DNA from: JBMYRH01 sp049602155 | GTDB lineage: Bacteria > Myxococcota_A > UBA9042 > PHBI01 > JBMYRH01 | NCBI GenBank assembly: GCA_049602155.1 | Contig: JBMYRH010000006.1 | Span: 62,001 to 126,000 of the forward strand | DNA length: 64,000 nucleotides | Reading direction: 5' to 3' | Part shown: positions 42,527-51,837 of the stretch, one piece after another | How positions within the stretch are numbered: the first letter of the stretch is position 1 | Layout of the letters: each line of letters begins with the position of its first letter | Notes under the pieces: generated by a model | What the model was told of the DNA's origin: nothing | The model's input: only the letters and a program-made list of their open reading frames with translations | Databases searched by the model: none | Program-made: the position numbers and the translations under genes

Positions 42527-45500
42527 ACAGAGACGGCGTCACTTGGTGCCCCATAGGCAGTCCCGATCGGTGTGCATGTCCCTGCGCCTGCGCAGCTCAC
42601 TGAGCTCGAGCACGCAGGCCGACAGGTGCCGCCGAAGCACAGGTTGCCCGGTTGGCAGCCTGCATCTTGGGTGCATGCATCTCCTGTGTTCGCGCTGCCG
42701 GCTGGAGAGGTGCAGTAGAACGAGTAGCCTCCCATGGCACCGCCTCCTAGGATCGCACAGCGGTCTCCGCCGCCTGGGGTGCATGGATCGGGTTCGGTGA
42801 CCAAGCAGCCACTGGCGCCACCACCCACGCAGGTACCCTCATGGAAGCGGTCCTCCGAGCGGGGCAGGCAGCTCAAGCGGTCACCGGGCTCACCCGAGAC
42901 TACCCCGTCGCAGGCGGTCGCGTTCGGTGCGCTGCACCCTTCGAAGCACGCGCCGACGTCGACCTCGTCTCGAAGCGCCAAGCAGCTCTTGTGGCTCGTC
43001 GGACACCCAGTGGCCACTGGGTTGCTGGGATCGCAGGCTTGTCCACTTGGGATACACACGCCGACGGCGTCGGCGGTAAACTCCGAGAGTTCGCATAGCG
43101 ACCCCGGCGCGCACCCTTCAGCCGTCTCAGGGTTGCAGGCGCGGCCACAGATGCCAGGCGTCGCAATGCCCTGAACCTTGAGGCAGCCCATACCGTTGTT
43201 TTTGCCACAGAACGTCTCGTTAGTCTCCGGGCTAAACACACAGCAGTCATCATGGACGGTGCATCCGTCACTTACGAACCCTGCATTTGCATCAAAGCCC
43301 ATGCCACAGATGCCGTTGCCAGTCGTTGCGATGGCATTGACCGTCCAAGTACCAGCGGGGACGGTCCCGCCTCCTGGCGCTTCGGACTCTTCGGTGGTCT
43401 CCGTAGGCACGCAGGCGAGGTTGGTACCGCAGCCGGTGGTCTCCGCGACGGGGTCACACGCGCCGGAACACACGGGGCCGTATGCGGTGCACACGTCGAC
43501 ACATAAGACGGAACAGTCCTCGGGGCAGTCGCCGCAGCCCTCGCCAAAGGATTCGCCTGCGCAGATGCCATCGCCACACACCGAGTCCGGGCAGGCGCCA
43601 CAGTCGTCTTCGCACAGAAGGCATGACTCGATGGGGGCGCAGAACCCATCTCCGCAGGTGACAGGGCAATCCTCCGGACAGCCCTCATTCGTCTCATGGG
43701 GTGATGAGTTGCCATCGAGCACACCTACACACACGCCGTCACCGCAGAGCACGCCCAGGCAGTCTGCGGGGCACGAGTAGGCGTCCTCGCTCAGCTGACA
43801 GATGTCGTCCTCACAGTCGTCTGAACATTCGCCGCAATCATCCTCGCAGAGATCACAGTTCTCGGGCCAGACGCAGATGCCGTCACCGCAGTCGATGCAG
43901 GGGCCACAATCATCCCCGCAAGACTCACACGTCTCACCATCCTCGCAGATGTCGTTGCCGCACTCCGTGACGCACTCGCCACAGTCGGCTTCGCACGTGA
44001 CGCACGTCTCTAGCGGCTCGGCTGGCGTCCCTGGGATAAAGCCCTCGCAGGTTGCCCCCCCAGAGCACCCCGTGTCATCGGTGCAATATTGCGGGGGGGC
44101 CGCACCATCGCTGCAGGTCCCCAGCGTGTCCGGTGTGCCCAGTGGGCCCGTGGTGCAGATCCCGTCTCCGCAGGATGCCTCGCAGGTCGGGGCGCAGTTC
44201 TGGAAGGCCATCTGGACGCAGATCTCGTTCCAGGTGCTGCCGCAGCAGCTTGAGAGGCCGAGGTCGTCACAGACGCAAGCCATGACCGCAGGGTCATTGC
44301 AGCCGCCGCAATCCACGCCGGGAGTGCACGACCCTGTAGCGTCTGCGCAGCACGAACTCGACGAGCATTGCCCGCAGTCCTCGGCGCATGAAGAGCACGT
44401 CTCGGCCGCGATAAATCCGTCACAGACGCCGCCGTCAGTGCACCCGCCATCATCCACGCAGAACACGGGCGTATCCCCACTGTTGCTACATGTCCCGATG
44501 GCCCCCGGACCACAAGTCCCGTTGCCACAGAATTCCGGGCAGACCCCATTGGGGCAACAGTCGACTTTGCAGGTGGTCATGTCCTCGCCAAAGTCGGCGC
44601 TGCAGACGTCGTCACCGCAGTAGGGGCAAGGGGTGTCGCACTGGATTGCTGCAGCCATCAGGCACTGGTAGCCCCACCCAAGCGTGCAACACTCGGGCTC
44701 GAGCTCACAGACACACGTCGTTAACGCATCAGCGGCTGGCGGTGCGATGTCTGCATGAGCGGACTGGTCGCAGCCTATGCCGTCGTGCGCGACGCAGCAA
44801 TCACCACCACACTCACCGCAATCGAGTTCACAGTTCTGGCACGTCTCACCGTTCGAGAGGTGGCATGTGTCATCACCACAGTAGGGTTCGCAAGCGCCCC
44901 CACAATCGTGCGGACATTCCTGGCAATCCGCACAGCAGCCTTCTTTTTGATAATAGCCGTCGCACGTCGCGCCGGGGGTCGTGCAGTCCGAGTCGGTCGT
45001 GCAAGCCGTGGAGCCATCATCCGAGCACGCGCCCATGACCATGTCGTCGCAGGTCAGGTCACCACAGAACGGGTCGCACTCCCCGCAGTCCTCGATGCAG
45101 CTGTCGCACACCTCAGTTCCGTTACAGGTGCCGTCGCCGCACACGGGCGGACACTCCCCACAATCCTGGGAGCACGAACCGCAATCTTCGTCGACTGTAC
45201 AGAGGTCGTCACCGCACTCGCACTCGCAATCGCTGCTGCAGTTCAAGCAGGTCTCGCCCTCATCGCAGCTGAGGTTGCCGCAGCTCTCGCACTCCAGTCC
45301 CGCGTTTGTGATTGCGTCGATCGCGCAGTTCTCTTCCCACTTCCCTGTACAGCAGTAAGGGTTGATCGCGCAGACTTGAGCGGCGATGGCCCCGTCCTCG
45401 CAGCCGGGCGTGTCATTGGCTGTGCAGCAGTCACCTTCACCGGCGCAGCTGCCGCAGTCATCGGAGCAGCTCGCGCAGTCCTCTTCCCAGGAGCACTCTC

Positions 45501-48500
45501 CGTCACCGCATTCTGCGGGGCAGACACCACAATCGTATTCGCAAGAGCTGCAGGTCTCGCCCTCGTCGCAGCTGTCGTCGCCGCAGAAGACGTCATCACC
45601 GCAGCCCGGGATAAAGGTGCCGGCGCAGGTGCCATCGGTGCACCGATCCACTTCGGTGCACTCATCATTGTCGTCGCAGAAGTCGTTGTTGTTGGTGAAG
45701 ACACAGCCGACAGCAGGGTCACAAGCGTCGTCGGTGCAGGGGTTCCCGTCGACACACTGGCCCGGCAGGCAGAGGGGGGCTGCATTGCCACCGAAGTTCA
45801 CGGGGGCGAAGGGTACAAAGTCCGCTCCAGGGTTGAGCCATGAGCTGCCGTGCAGGGCGACGACGCGATCGTCCCCGCTCTCACCGAGGCCGTCCGTGGT
45901 GCGGACGATCATCGCGACGCCGATGTCCTCCTCCTCCGTCATGTTGGTGGCTGACATGCGGTACACCCCGTCACCGACATACGAGGCCTCAACGACGAAC
46001 CCGTCGTCCGTGCTCGCGATCTGAGTGCCTGTCGTGATGGTCATGCCTGTGTTGACGGTGGTCGCGAGTTCCAACCACACCTGGGCTTGGTCTCCATACA
46101 CTTGACCAGCAGCGTCCCGCAGCGTGACCTCAAGGGTCGTCGTGTCGCTCAGGCCGCCGTTCTCGGTGACTGCGAGGGTCGCGAAGCGGAACTTTCCGGC
46201 GAGCACACGGATTAAGTAGACCACATCTGCGACGTTCACGTCCCCGTCTTGGTCAGCGTCTAGGGCGCTCTCTTGGAATGCTGAGACGCTGCCCTCGGCG
46301 ACGAGATCAGCCAGGTAATGCAGACCGAAGCTGACGTCCGCGACCGAGAACTCACAGTCTCCGTCGGAGTTGCCTAAAATCTCAGATGGTTCGAGCCCAT
46401 TGGCGCAATCGGGATCGAGCCAACCATGGCCGGCCACGATGTCTCGCGTCTCACCGATCCCGAGCGCGGGGCCAATAGCAGTGGGCTCAGCGGCATTAGA
46501 GAGGAGCTTTCGGATGCTGCCCTGAATCAGGGTCAGGTTTGTCTCTTGGCTCTTTAGCCCCTGGAAGTTGATCGTCGCGATCTCAAGCGCGTTGCCTTTC
46601 GCGTTCGAGCCGACGCTCGCCGCTGCGACAATGTGCACCTCGCCCGGAGGGTCGTTCAAAGTGATCTCAAGCTGCCCGCCTGGCCAGCCGCTCCCTGGAC
46701 CACCCGAGACGGCCTGGATGACCGCTGGGTCATACTCGAAGGTGACATCCAGGGCCCCGAGGGCGAGGCTCCCGGTGTTGACGCGCAGCGGCATAGTGAA
46801 GTCCTCACCAGGGAGGACATCAGGGTGCGCGATCCCGAACAAATTGCCCAAGTCGATGTCACCGACTGAGGGCTCTAGGTTGCACGCCGTTGTAGTCGCA
46901 CCCGACGTGTTGCTTGTCTGGGCCGTGGCCGTCACCGTCACCATGACGCGTTCATTGGCGAGCAGCGTGGCCTCGCCCGAGGCCGCGATGCTCATTGCCT
47001 CTGGGTGACTGACCTCAAACGCAAGGAGCCCTGCGACCTCTTGGGCATCCGTCAAGACGGTCCCGTCCTCGAAGGTCGCTGTGACTGACACGATCTCTTT
47101 TGCCCAACCGGCCACGCCTTTGAATGTGGATGGGAAGTCGAGGCTAAGGGAGTCGACATCAACACCGGCGTCGGACGCATTAACCTCGAGCGGGGAGGAG
47201 AACTGGTCGCCGAAGGTCGCCGTGACCTGAGCGGCACCCGCGCCAGAGGCAGAGAGGATGTGGCTGTTGGCGATTGAGAAGACGCCGCTGTTGGGGACCA
47301 GCCCGTACGTCGTCGACGGGTTGGCCGACACATCGACGATCGTCCCATCACTGAGCGCCAAGATGGTGCTGAGCACCCCCTGCTGGTAGCTCCCCGTGGC
47401 CTCCAGCTGGTCGAAGTTGGTCTTGTAGCTGTCTGTCGACCCAGGGTAGGCGGGCCACGGATAGGCACCCAAGGCGAGCCCCTCGGCCTTCACGATGTTG
47501 ACCGGGACGATAAACTGCTCGAGCTCGGGTGCATGAGTGAAGCTGACGAGTAACGCAAAGGCGCCGAAGTTGTCTCCAGCCACGGAACAGACCTGGATGC
47601 CCTGCGTTTTTCCGTCAGGACCGCTGACAGCTTGGAGCTCGAAGAGGTTGAAAGGGTCGCCACCGATGTCGTCGTAGAAGGTGCGCTCATCGAGGGTGAA
47701 GTCCTTCGTCTCACCCGTCTCGTAGAGGAGCGTCACTTCGACATCTGCGCAGATCGGCAACCCAGCGAGGGCAGCCGCGTCCGTCTCTGACCGCGCTAAT
47801 GCATCGGTCGATAGGGTGATCTCAGCGCCGACCGGTGCCGGGAGCGCCATCTCGATATAGCCGACGCCACTCGCGACCTCGTCTCCACAGACCGTCCAGC
47901 GGGCATCGATCATGTCGCCCGACCCCGAGTCGAGCGTCACGGCGCGATAGGGCGCCTCCAGAACAGCGAGAGCATTTGGCGCCAAGGACGATACGCTTAA
48001 GCCCATCTCCGCAGTGATGGGCATCCGACGGTTGTCCTCAAAGGTCGCATAGGCCAAGACAGGCCCCTCTTTGCCCTCAAAGTTGAAGGCCTGCACCAAG
48101 GTCGCTTGTGCGAGCGATGTGGCCGTGTGAAGGAAGGGGGGAGCTGGGCTGAAGTTATCGAACACGATGTCCGTGGGCACGACGACGTCGATGCCGGTCA
48201 CGTTGGTGACGGTGTCACTGATGATGACGTCCGCGCTCCCCATCGCACCGTTTGGCCCAATCGCGCTCACGGTCGCCTGTCCACTCGCGAGGCCGCGAAT
48301 GGTGTTCCCCTCGACCTCCATGAGGTTGCTGGTGTTACCGGTCGAGAACGCGATGTAGTCGTCTAAGCGGCCCGTCACAACATCAGTGCCCGTGTTGCTG
48401 TGTCGAAAGGAGACGTCGACGTGGACCCGGGTCTCTTGGAATCGCTCGGCGCTGCAATCGTCGTTCAATACGCCGCTGATGCGCTCGAGGAAGTTGTCGT

Positions 48501-51500
48501 CGACCTTGACTGAGACCGGGTAGACGGGCTGCCACACGCGGAAGGGCAGGGTGGTGGACGCGTCCTCGTAATCGACGGTGACAGTGACACTGCTCGTCGG
48601 GGACGTGGTGGTCTCGTCGAGGGTGGCGACGCAGCCCGCCGTCATCTTGATGTTGGCGTCGAAGGCGCTTGCACACTCCGACGCCGCTGCCACGTTCACA
48701 TCCGGGCCATACGCATGCACGGCGAACACGTGGACAGGGCTCGTGACTGTTGGCGTGTCGGTGTAGATACCGGTCACGTTGAAGAGCTCGTTGTTTTCCG
48801 CGACCGCGTAGATGCCCCGGAGCGGATCCGTCGCGACCTCAATGAGGCCCGTGGTGTCCGCGGGCCCTCCAGACTGGATGTGGACCTGGTAAGCGCCAGA
48901 TGGACCCGTGAGCGCAACGTTCTGCAGGTCGAAGAGGGAGGTGACGGTCGGCGCGAACTGCACGGTGGCGCCCTCGGGCGCGTCTGCTCGGACCTGGAAT
49001 TCGATATCGGCCAGGTGGACCTGACCGGTCGCGTCCTCGAACGGCGTATCGACCTCTCGGACCCCGACAATCAGGACCTCATCAAATTTCGGATTGCTGA
49101 CCCCCGAGTACCGTGGGTCGACAGTGACGGACTTGACCGTCAAGACGGCGGGGTCGAAGGGGACCTTGACGTCGAAGGATTCGATAACAGAGTCGCTCGC
49201 GACCGCGAAGATCGGCACGGTGAACGTGCGAGATGCGTATTGAGGGCCATGGGGGAGCGTCATGACGACCCCGGGATCTGGCAACGCCTCCACGGGCGGC
49301 TTCTTCGCCAGGATGACGGTGCTCAGCCCCGTCGACTCTCCTGAGGGCAGCTCAAAGCGCGCGGAGACAGCGACTGGGATGTCGCTCGAGAACCAGCCGT
49401 CTGGGATCGCGGCGGCGATTTCGCAGGTCGACGTTGCCCCGACATAGCAGGGGGTCACGACGTCATCGGCCCCTTGGACCATGAGCCGCAGCTCGACCTT
49501 GGTGGGGCTCACATAGGGCCTCCCTAGGGCATCGCGGACTTGGACGACTGCGCGGACAATGGGGTCGTCTGCGTAGACGTCAGGGTTGCGGATGATGCCG
49601 CTCACCCAGTCCGCCGGGTAAGCGGTCGTTGAGAACGTCCCTGTTGCCTTGAGGGGCCCCAGGGCCACTTCAACCTGCCCTGACGTGTTGGGCGGTCGGT
49701 TCATGTAGCCGCCCACGGCCTGCTGGTACGCGCCGTTGTTCAGGTCGGCCCATTGGCCCATCAACATCCCTGGGCTGTCCCCGACAATCGACCAATCAAC
49801 CATCGCATTCGCGAGGCCCACCGGCGGCTCCGAGCACTGGGGCTCGTCGACCTCTCCGTCACAGTCGTCATCCGCCTCGTTATCGCAAAGTTCCTCGGTG
49901 GGGAGGACTTGGTTCGCGCACGGGCCCAGGGCGCCCGCAGAGCAGCTCCGCGTACCCTCCTTGCAGGCTCCGACGCCGATCAAGCTTTCGTCTCCATAAT
50001 AGCAAGGGAGCTCGATGTCGGAGTCACCGACCACCACGCAGCCGATGCCCGCTTCACAGGCGTCCTCGGTGCATGGGTTGCCGTCTTCGCAGGCTATCTC
50101 AAGGCCCGCGCACACACCGTCCGAGCACACATCGGCGTCTGTGCAAACGTCATCGTCATCGCAGGGGGCCGTGTTGATGATGTGGCTGCAAGAACCATCA
50201 CTGTTGCAGATGTCATCGGTGCATTCGTTATCGTCGCCGCAGTCAATCGCGAGGCCAAAGCAAAAGCCGCCCGAGCACGAATCGCCCTCCGTGCAGACAT
50301 CGTTGTCGTCGCAGGAACCCGTATTCGGGAGGTGTAGGCAGCCGCCGGTCAGCGGATCACACGAGTCATCTGTGCACGGGTTCCCATCGTCGCATGGGGT
50401 GACAGAGCCCGCGACACACTCGCCGGACTCGCAATGATCACTCAACGTGCAGGCGTCCGCGTCATCGCAGAGGGTGCCGTCGGTGAGCGCGAGGGACTTG
50501 CAACTCCCGTCTTGGCCATCACAGGTCGCGTCAAGACAGGGGCCGTCAAACTCCGAGCAGTCGAGGTCGATCCCGACGCATGTCCCTTCAAAGGTGCATG
50601 AGTCATTGAGCGTGCAGGAGAGGCCGTCGTCACAGGCCGTGCCGGCCGCAGCGACCTCGCAGATATCGGACGCACAGCCCCCGTCAACGCATCCCTCGAA
50701 GCACGTCACGTCCAGATAGGCGTAATCGCACAAGCCGGAGTTCACATCACAAATACCCGTGGCCTCATAGGCTCGCAGTTGGGCATCATCGAGGCACTCA
50801 TTGGCGGGAGCACTGCTACAATTGACCGCGTCACCGAGGCACGTCCCGGCGATGCAGAAATCGTCGACAGTGCACAAGTTGCCATCATCGCATGTCCCGA
50901 CCTTTGGGGTGTTCTCACAGCCGGTCGCCGTGCAGGTGTCGGTGGTGCATGGATTGTCGTCTTCGCAATCGGCGCCGATCCCGACACACGCTCCGTCAGA
51001 GCACTCGTCGTTATAGCTACAGGCGTTACCGTCGTCACAAGGGGTGGCATCCGTCACGGACGCGAGGATGCACTGCCCGGTCGCCGTGTCACAGGTCGGC
51101 ACTTGGCAAGCTGGGACAACATCAAACGCATCGGCGCATTGGATGGGGACCGTGCAGCCTTCAGCGGCATCGGGGCCCCCTGGCGAATCGGCATCCTCCT
51201 CCACACTTGAGCCATCGGCGGCGTCACCAGCTTCGATGTCCGCTGGATCCGAGGTCGTCTCCTCGGCGCCATCCACAGGAACCGTCACGTCCTCGCTGAC
51301 ATCGGGGGCGGTGGTGTCGGGCAACGCCTCTGCGTCTTCGAGGTCCTCGGCATCGGGCCCAGTCGTCGCATCATCATGGTCCGCCACGTCGGGAGTCGCC
51401 GCGTTTGCGTCCCCGGTGGATGCGTCGACGAGCACGGTGGTGTCCTCACACGTACCGTTCACGCATTCGAGTCCAGCGGCGCAGATGATGCCGTCACGGC

Positions 51501-51627
51501 ATGCCTCGCCAGCCACCGGAAGGGGGCCGTCGGCCGTGGTCTCGCCGCCACAGGCGAAGAGCATCAGACAGAGAGCGCCTGTCAGGGCCTGCCAGAGCAG
51601 CGGATGTTGGGGGCGTTGCGAGTTCAT
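42514..51627 (-). CDS. Giant Cys-rich lipoprotein with cohesin-like and dockerin-like modules (3037 aa)
   Basis: Surface lipoprotein; lipobox LFAC (Cys26), start ATG 51627 with AGAGG upstream. Order: a D/T/A stalk to about 150; about ten CDDGNxCTxDxC units (155-560); one MopE unit (CDNEADDDCDGEVDE, near 585); a cohesin-like fold about 782-919 (FTVPIFAVASDSVIESFDVK, FDPAVLTVKSV); Ig/Big2-like domains (ASGQATVSAIG); a second cohesin-like fold about 1590-1695 (MPLRVNTGSLALGALDVTFEYDPAVIQAV, shown in part); a dockerin-like repeat pair about 1750-1810 (DGDCEFSVADVSFGLHYL; DADQDGDVNVADVVYLIRVL); and, from about 1950, about 16 CGDGxC...CxxDCGxC units with three CC...CC..W..C modules. It heads the operon of propeller, lipoprotein, epimerase and, after 47 bases, radical SAM. 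The fold calls are by inspection. Confidence 0.85.
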   Translation of the reverse strand: MNSQRPQHPLLWQALTGALCLMLFACGGETTADGPLPVAGEACRDGIICAAGLECVNGTCEDTTVLVDASTGDANAATPDVADHDDATTGPDAEDLEDAEALPDTTAPDVSEDVTVPVDGAEETTSDPADIEAGDAADGSSVEEDADSPGGPDAAEGCTVPIQCADAFDVVPACQVPTCDTATGQCILASVTDATPCDDGNACSYNDECSDGACVGIGADCEDDNPCTTDTCTATGCENTPKVGTCDDGNLCTVDDFCIAGTCLGDAVNCSSAPANECLDDAQLRAYEATGICDVNSGLCDYAYLDVTCFEGCVDGGCASDICEVAAAGTACDDGLSCTLNDSCTFEGTCVGIDLDCSEFDGPCLDATCDGQDGSCKSLALTDGTLCDDADACTLSDHCESGECVAGSVTPCDDGNPCTDDSCDPLTGGCLHLPNTGSCDDNDVCTEGDSCSGGFCFGLAIDCGDDNECTDDICNSDGSCSHIINTAPCDDDDVCTDADVCSDGVCAGLEIACEDGNPCTEDACEAGIGCVVVGDSDIELPCYYGDESLIGVGACKEGTRSCSAGALGPCANQVLPTEELCDNEADDDCDGEVDEPQCSEPPVGLANAMVDWSIVGDSPGMLMGQWADLNNGAYQQAVGGYMNRPPNTSGQVEVALGPLKATGTFSTTAYPADWVSGIIRNPDVYADDPIVRAVVQVRDALGRPYVSPTKVELRLMVQGADDVVTPCYVGATSTCEIAAAIPDGWFSSDIPVAVSARFELPSGESTGLSTVILAKKPPVEALPDPGVVMTLPHGPQYASRTFTVPIFAVASDSVIESFDVKVPFDPAVLTVKSVTVDPRYSGVSNPKFDEVLIVGVREVDTPFEDATGQVHLADIEFQVRADAPEGATVQFAPTVTSLFDLQNVALTGPSGAYQVHIQSGGPADTTGLIEVATDPLRGIYAVAENNELFNVTGIYTDTPTVTSPVHVFAVHAYGPDVNVAAASECASAFDANIKMTAGCVATLDETTTSPTSSVTVTVDYEDASTTLPFRVWQPVYPVSVKVDDNFLERISGVLNDDCSAERFQETRVHVDVSFRHSNTGTDVVTGRLDDYIAFSTGNTSNLMEVEGNTIRGLASGQATVSAIGPNGAMGSADVIISDTVTNVTGIDVVVPTDIVFDNFSPAPPFLHTATSLAQATLVQAFNFEGKEGPVLAYATFEDNRRMPITAEMGLSVSSLAPNALAVLEAPYRAVTLDSGSGDMIDARWTVCGDEVASGVGYIEMALPAPVGAEITLSTDALARSETDAAALAGLPICADVEVTLLYETGETKDFTLDERTFYDDIGGDPFNLFELQAVSGPDGKTQGIQVCSVAGDNFGAFALLVSFTHAPELEQFIVPVNIVKAEGLALGAYPWPAYPGSTDSYKTNFDQLEATGSYQQGVLSTILALSDGTIVDVSANPSTTYGLVPNSGVFSIANSHILSASGAGAAQVTATFGDQFSSPLEVNASDAGVDVDSLSLDFPSTFKGVAGWAKEIVSVTATFEDGTVLTDAQEVAGLLAFEVSHPEAMSIAASGEATLLANERVMVTVTATAQTSNTSGATTTACNLEPSVGDIDLGNLFGIAHPDVLPGEDFTMPLRVNTGSLALGALDVTFEYDPAVIQAVSGGPGSGWPGGQLEITLNDPPGEVHIVAAASVGSNAKGNALEIATINFQGLKSQETNLTLIQGSIRKLLSNAAEPTAIGPALGIGETRDIVAGHGWLDPDCANGLEPSEILGNSDGDCEFSVADVSFGLHYLADLVAEGSVSAFQESALDADQDGDVNVADVVYLIRVLAGKFRFATLAVTENGGLSDTTTLEVTLRDAAGQVYGDQAQVWLELATTVNTGMTITTGTQIASTDDGFVVEASYVGDGVYRMSATNMTEEEDIGVAMIVRTTDGLGESGDDRVVALHGSSWLNPGADFVPFAPVNFGGNAAPLCLPGQCVDGNPCTDDACDPAVGCVFTNNNDFCDDNDECTEVDRCTDGTCAGTFIPGCGDDVFCGDDSCDEGETCSSCEYDCGVCPAECGDGECSWEEDCASCSDDCGSCAGEGDCCTANDTPGCEDGAIAAQVCAINPYCCTGKWEENCAIDAITNAGLECESCGNLSCDEGETCLNCSSDCECECGDDLCTVDEDCGSCSQDCGECPPVCGDGTCNGTEVCDSCIEDCGECDPFCGDLTCDDMVMGACSDDGSTACTTDSDCTTPGATCDGYYQKEGCCADCQECPHDCGGACEPYCGDDTCHLSNGETCQNCELDCGECGGDCCVAHDGIGCDQSAHADIAPPAADALTTCVCELEPECCTLGWGYQCLMAAAIQCDTPCPYCGDDVCSADFGEDMTTCKVDCCPNGVCPEFCGNGTCGPGAIGTCSNSGDTPVFCVDDGGCTDGGVCDGFIAAETCSSCAEDCGQCSSSSCCADATGSCTPGVDCGGCNDPAVMACVCDDLGLSSCCGSTWNEICVQMAFQNCAPTCEASCGDGICTTGPLGTPDTLGTCSDGAAPPQYCTDDTGCSGGATCEGFIPGTPAEPLETCVTCEADCGECVTECGNDICEDGETCESCGDDCGPCIDCGDGICVWPENCDLCEDDCGECSDDCEDDICQLSEDAYSCPADCLGVLCGDGVCVGVLDGNSSPHETNEGCPEDCPVTCGDGFCAPIESCLLCEDDCGACPDSVCGDGICAGESFGEGCGDCPEDCSVLCVDVCTAYGPVCSGACDPVAETTGCGTNLACVPTETTEESEAPGGGTVPAGTWTVNAIATTGNGICGMGFDANAGFVSDGCTVHDDCCVFSPETNETFCGKNNGMGCLKVQGIATPGICGRACNPETAEGCAPGSLCELSEFTADAVGVCIPSGQACDPSNPVATGCPTSHKSCLALRDEVDVGACFEGCSAPNATACDGVVSGEPGDRLSCLPRSEDRFHEGTCVGGGASGCLVTEPDPCTPGGGDRCAILGGGAMGGYSFYCTSPAGSANTGDACTQDAGCQPGNLCFGGTCRPACSSSVSCAGAGTCTPIGTAYGAPSDAVSVCVP

Positions 51628-51676
51628 GAGGGACCTCTTGGTCAGCGCACGCGAAACGGCTGTCGTTCACCCGTCG

Positions 51677-51705
51677 AGTAGACAAAAAAGGAGCCCTCCG
51701 TTCAA
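51677..51705 (-). promoter_or_regulatory. Sigma70-type promoter for the giant lipoprotein operon
   Basis: Minus strand: TTGAAC (51705-51700), spacer of 17, TCTACT (51682-51677), 50 bases before ATG 51627. The spacer contains GGAG-GG-CTCC followed by six T, an odd composition for a promoter. The -35 and spacing equal those at 24722-24750. Confidence 0.5.
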
Positions 51706-51823
51706 GGCACAAGGCGTCTCAAACTTGTCGCCTTTCGACCACACCACACGCCTGCCCCCCTCTCACAGCATCGTGATGGGGACGTGTCGTGCATTTTTCG
51801 GGTGTTGGAGCGCGCTACGAAGT

Positions 51824-51835
51824 CCCAAATTTGGG
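51824..51835. promoter_or_regulatory. Perfect 12-bp palindrome
   Basis: CCCAAATTTGGG stands 2 bases after the stop codon of the 640-residue lipoprotein gene and about 120 bases upstream of the giant-lipoprotein promoter. It could be a dimeric regulator site. Nothing else supports that. Confidence 0.25.
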
Positions 51836-51837
51836 TT

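Noticed and set aside
44755..45843. 362-codon open frame antisense to the giant lipoprotein gene
   Set aside because: It comes from the GC-rich, cysteine-codon-rich repeats on the minus strand; its product is a low-complexity Ala/Val/Arg chain without motif or good start.
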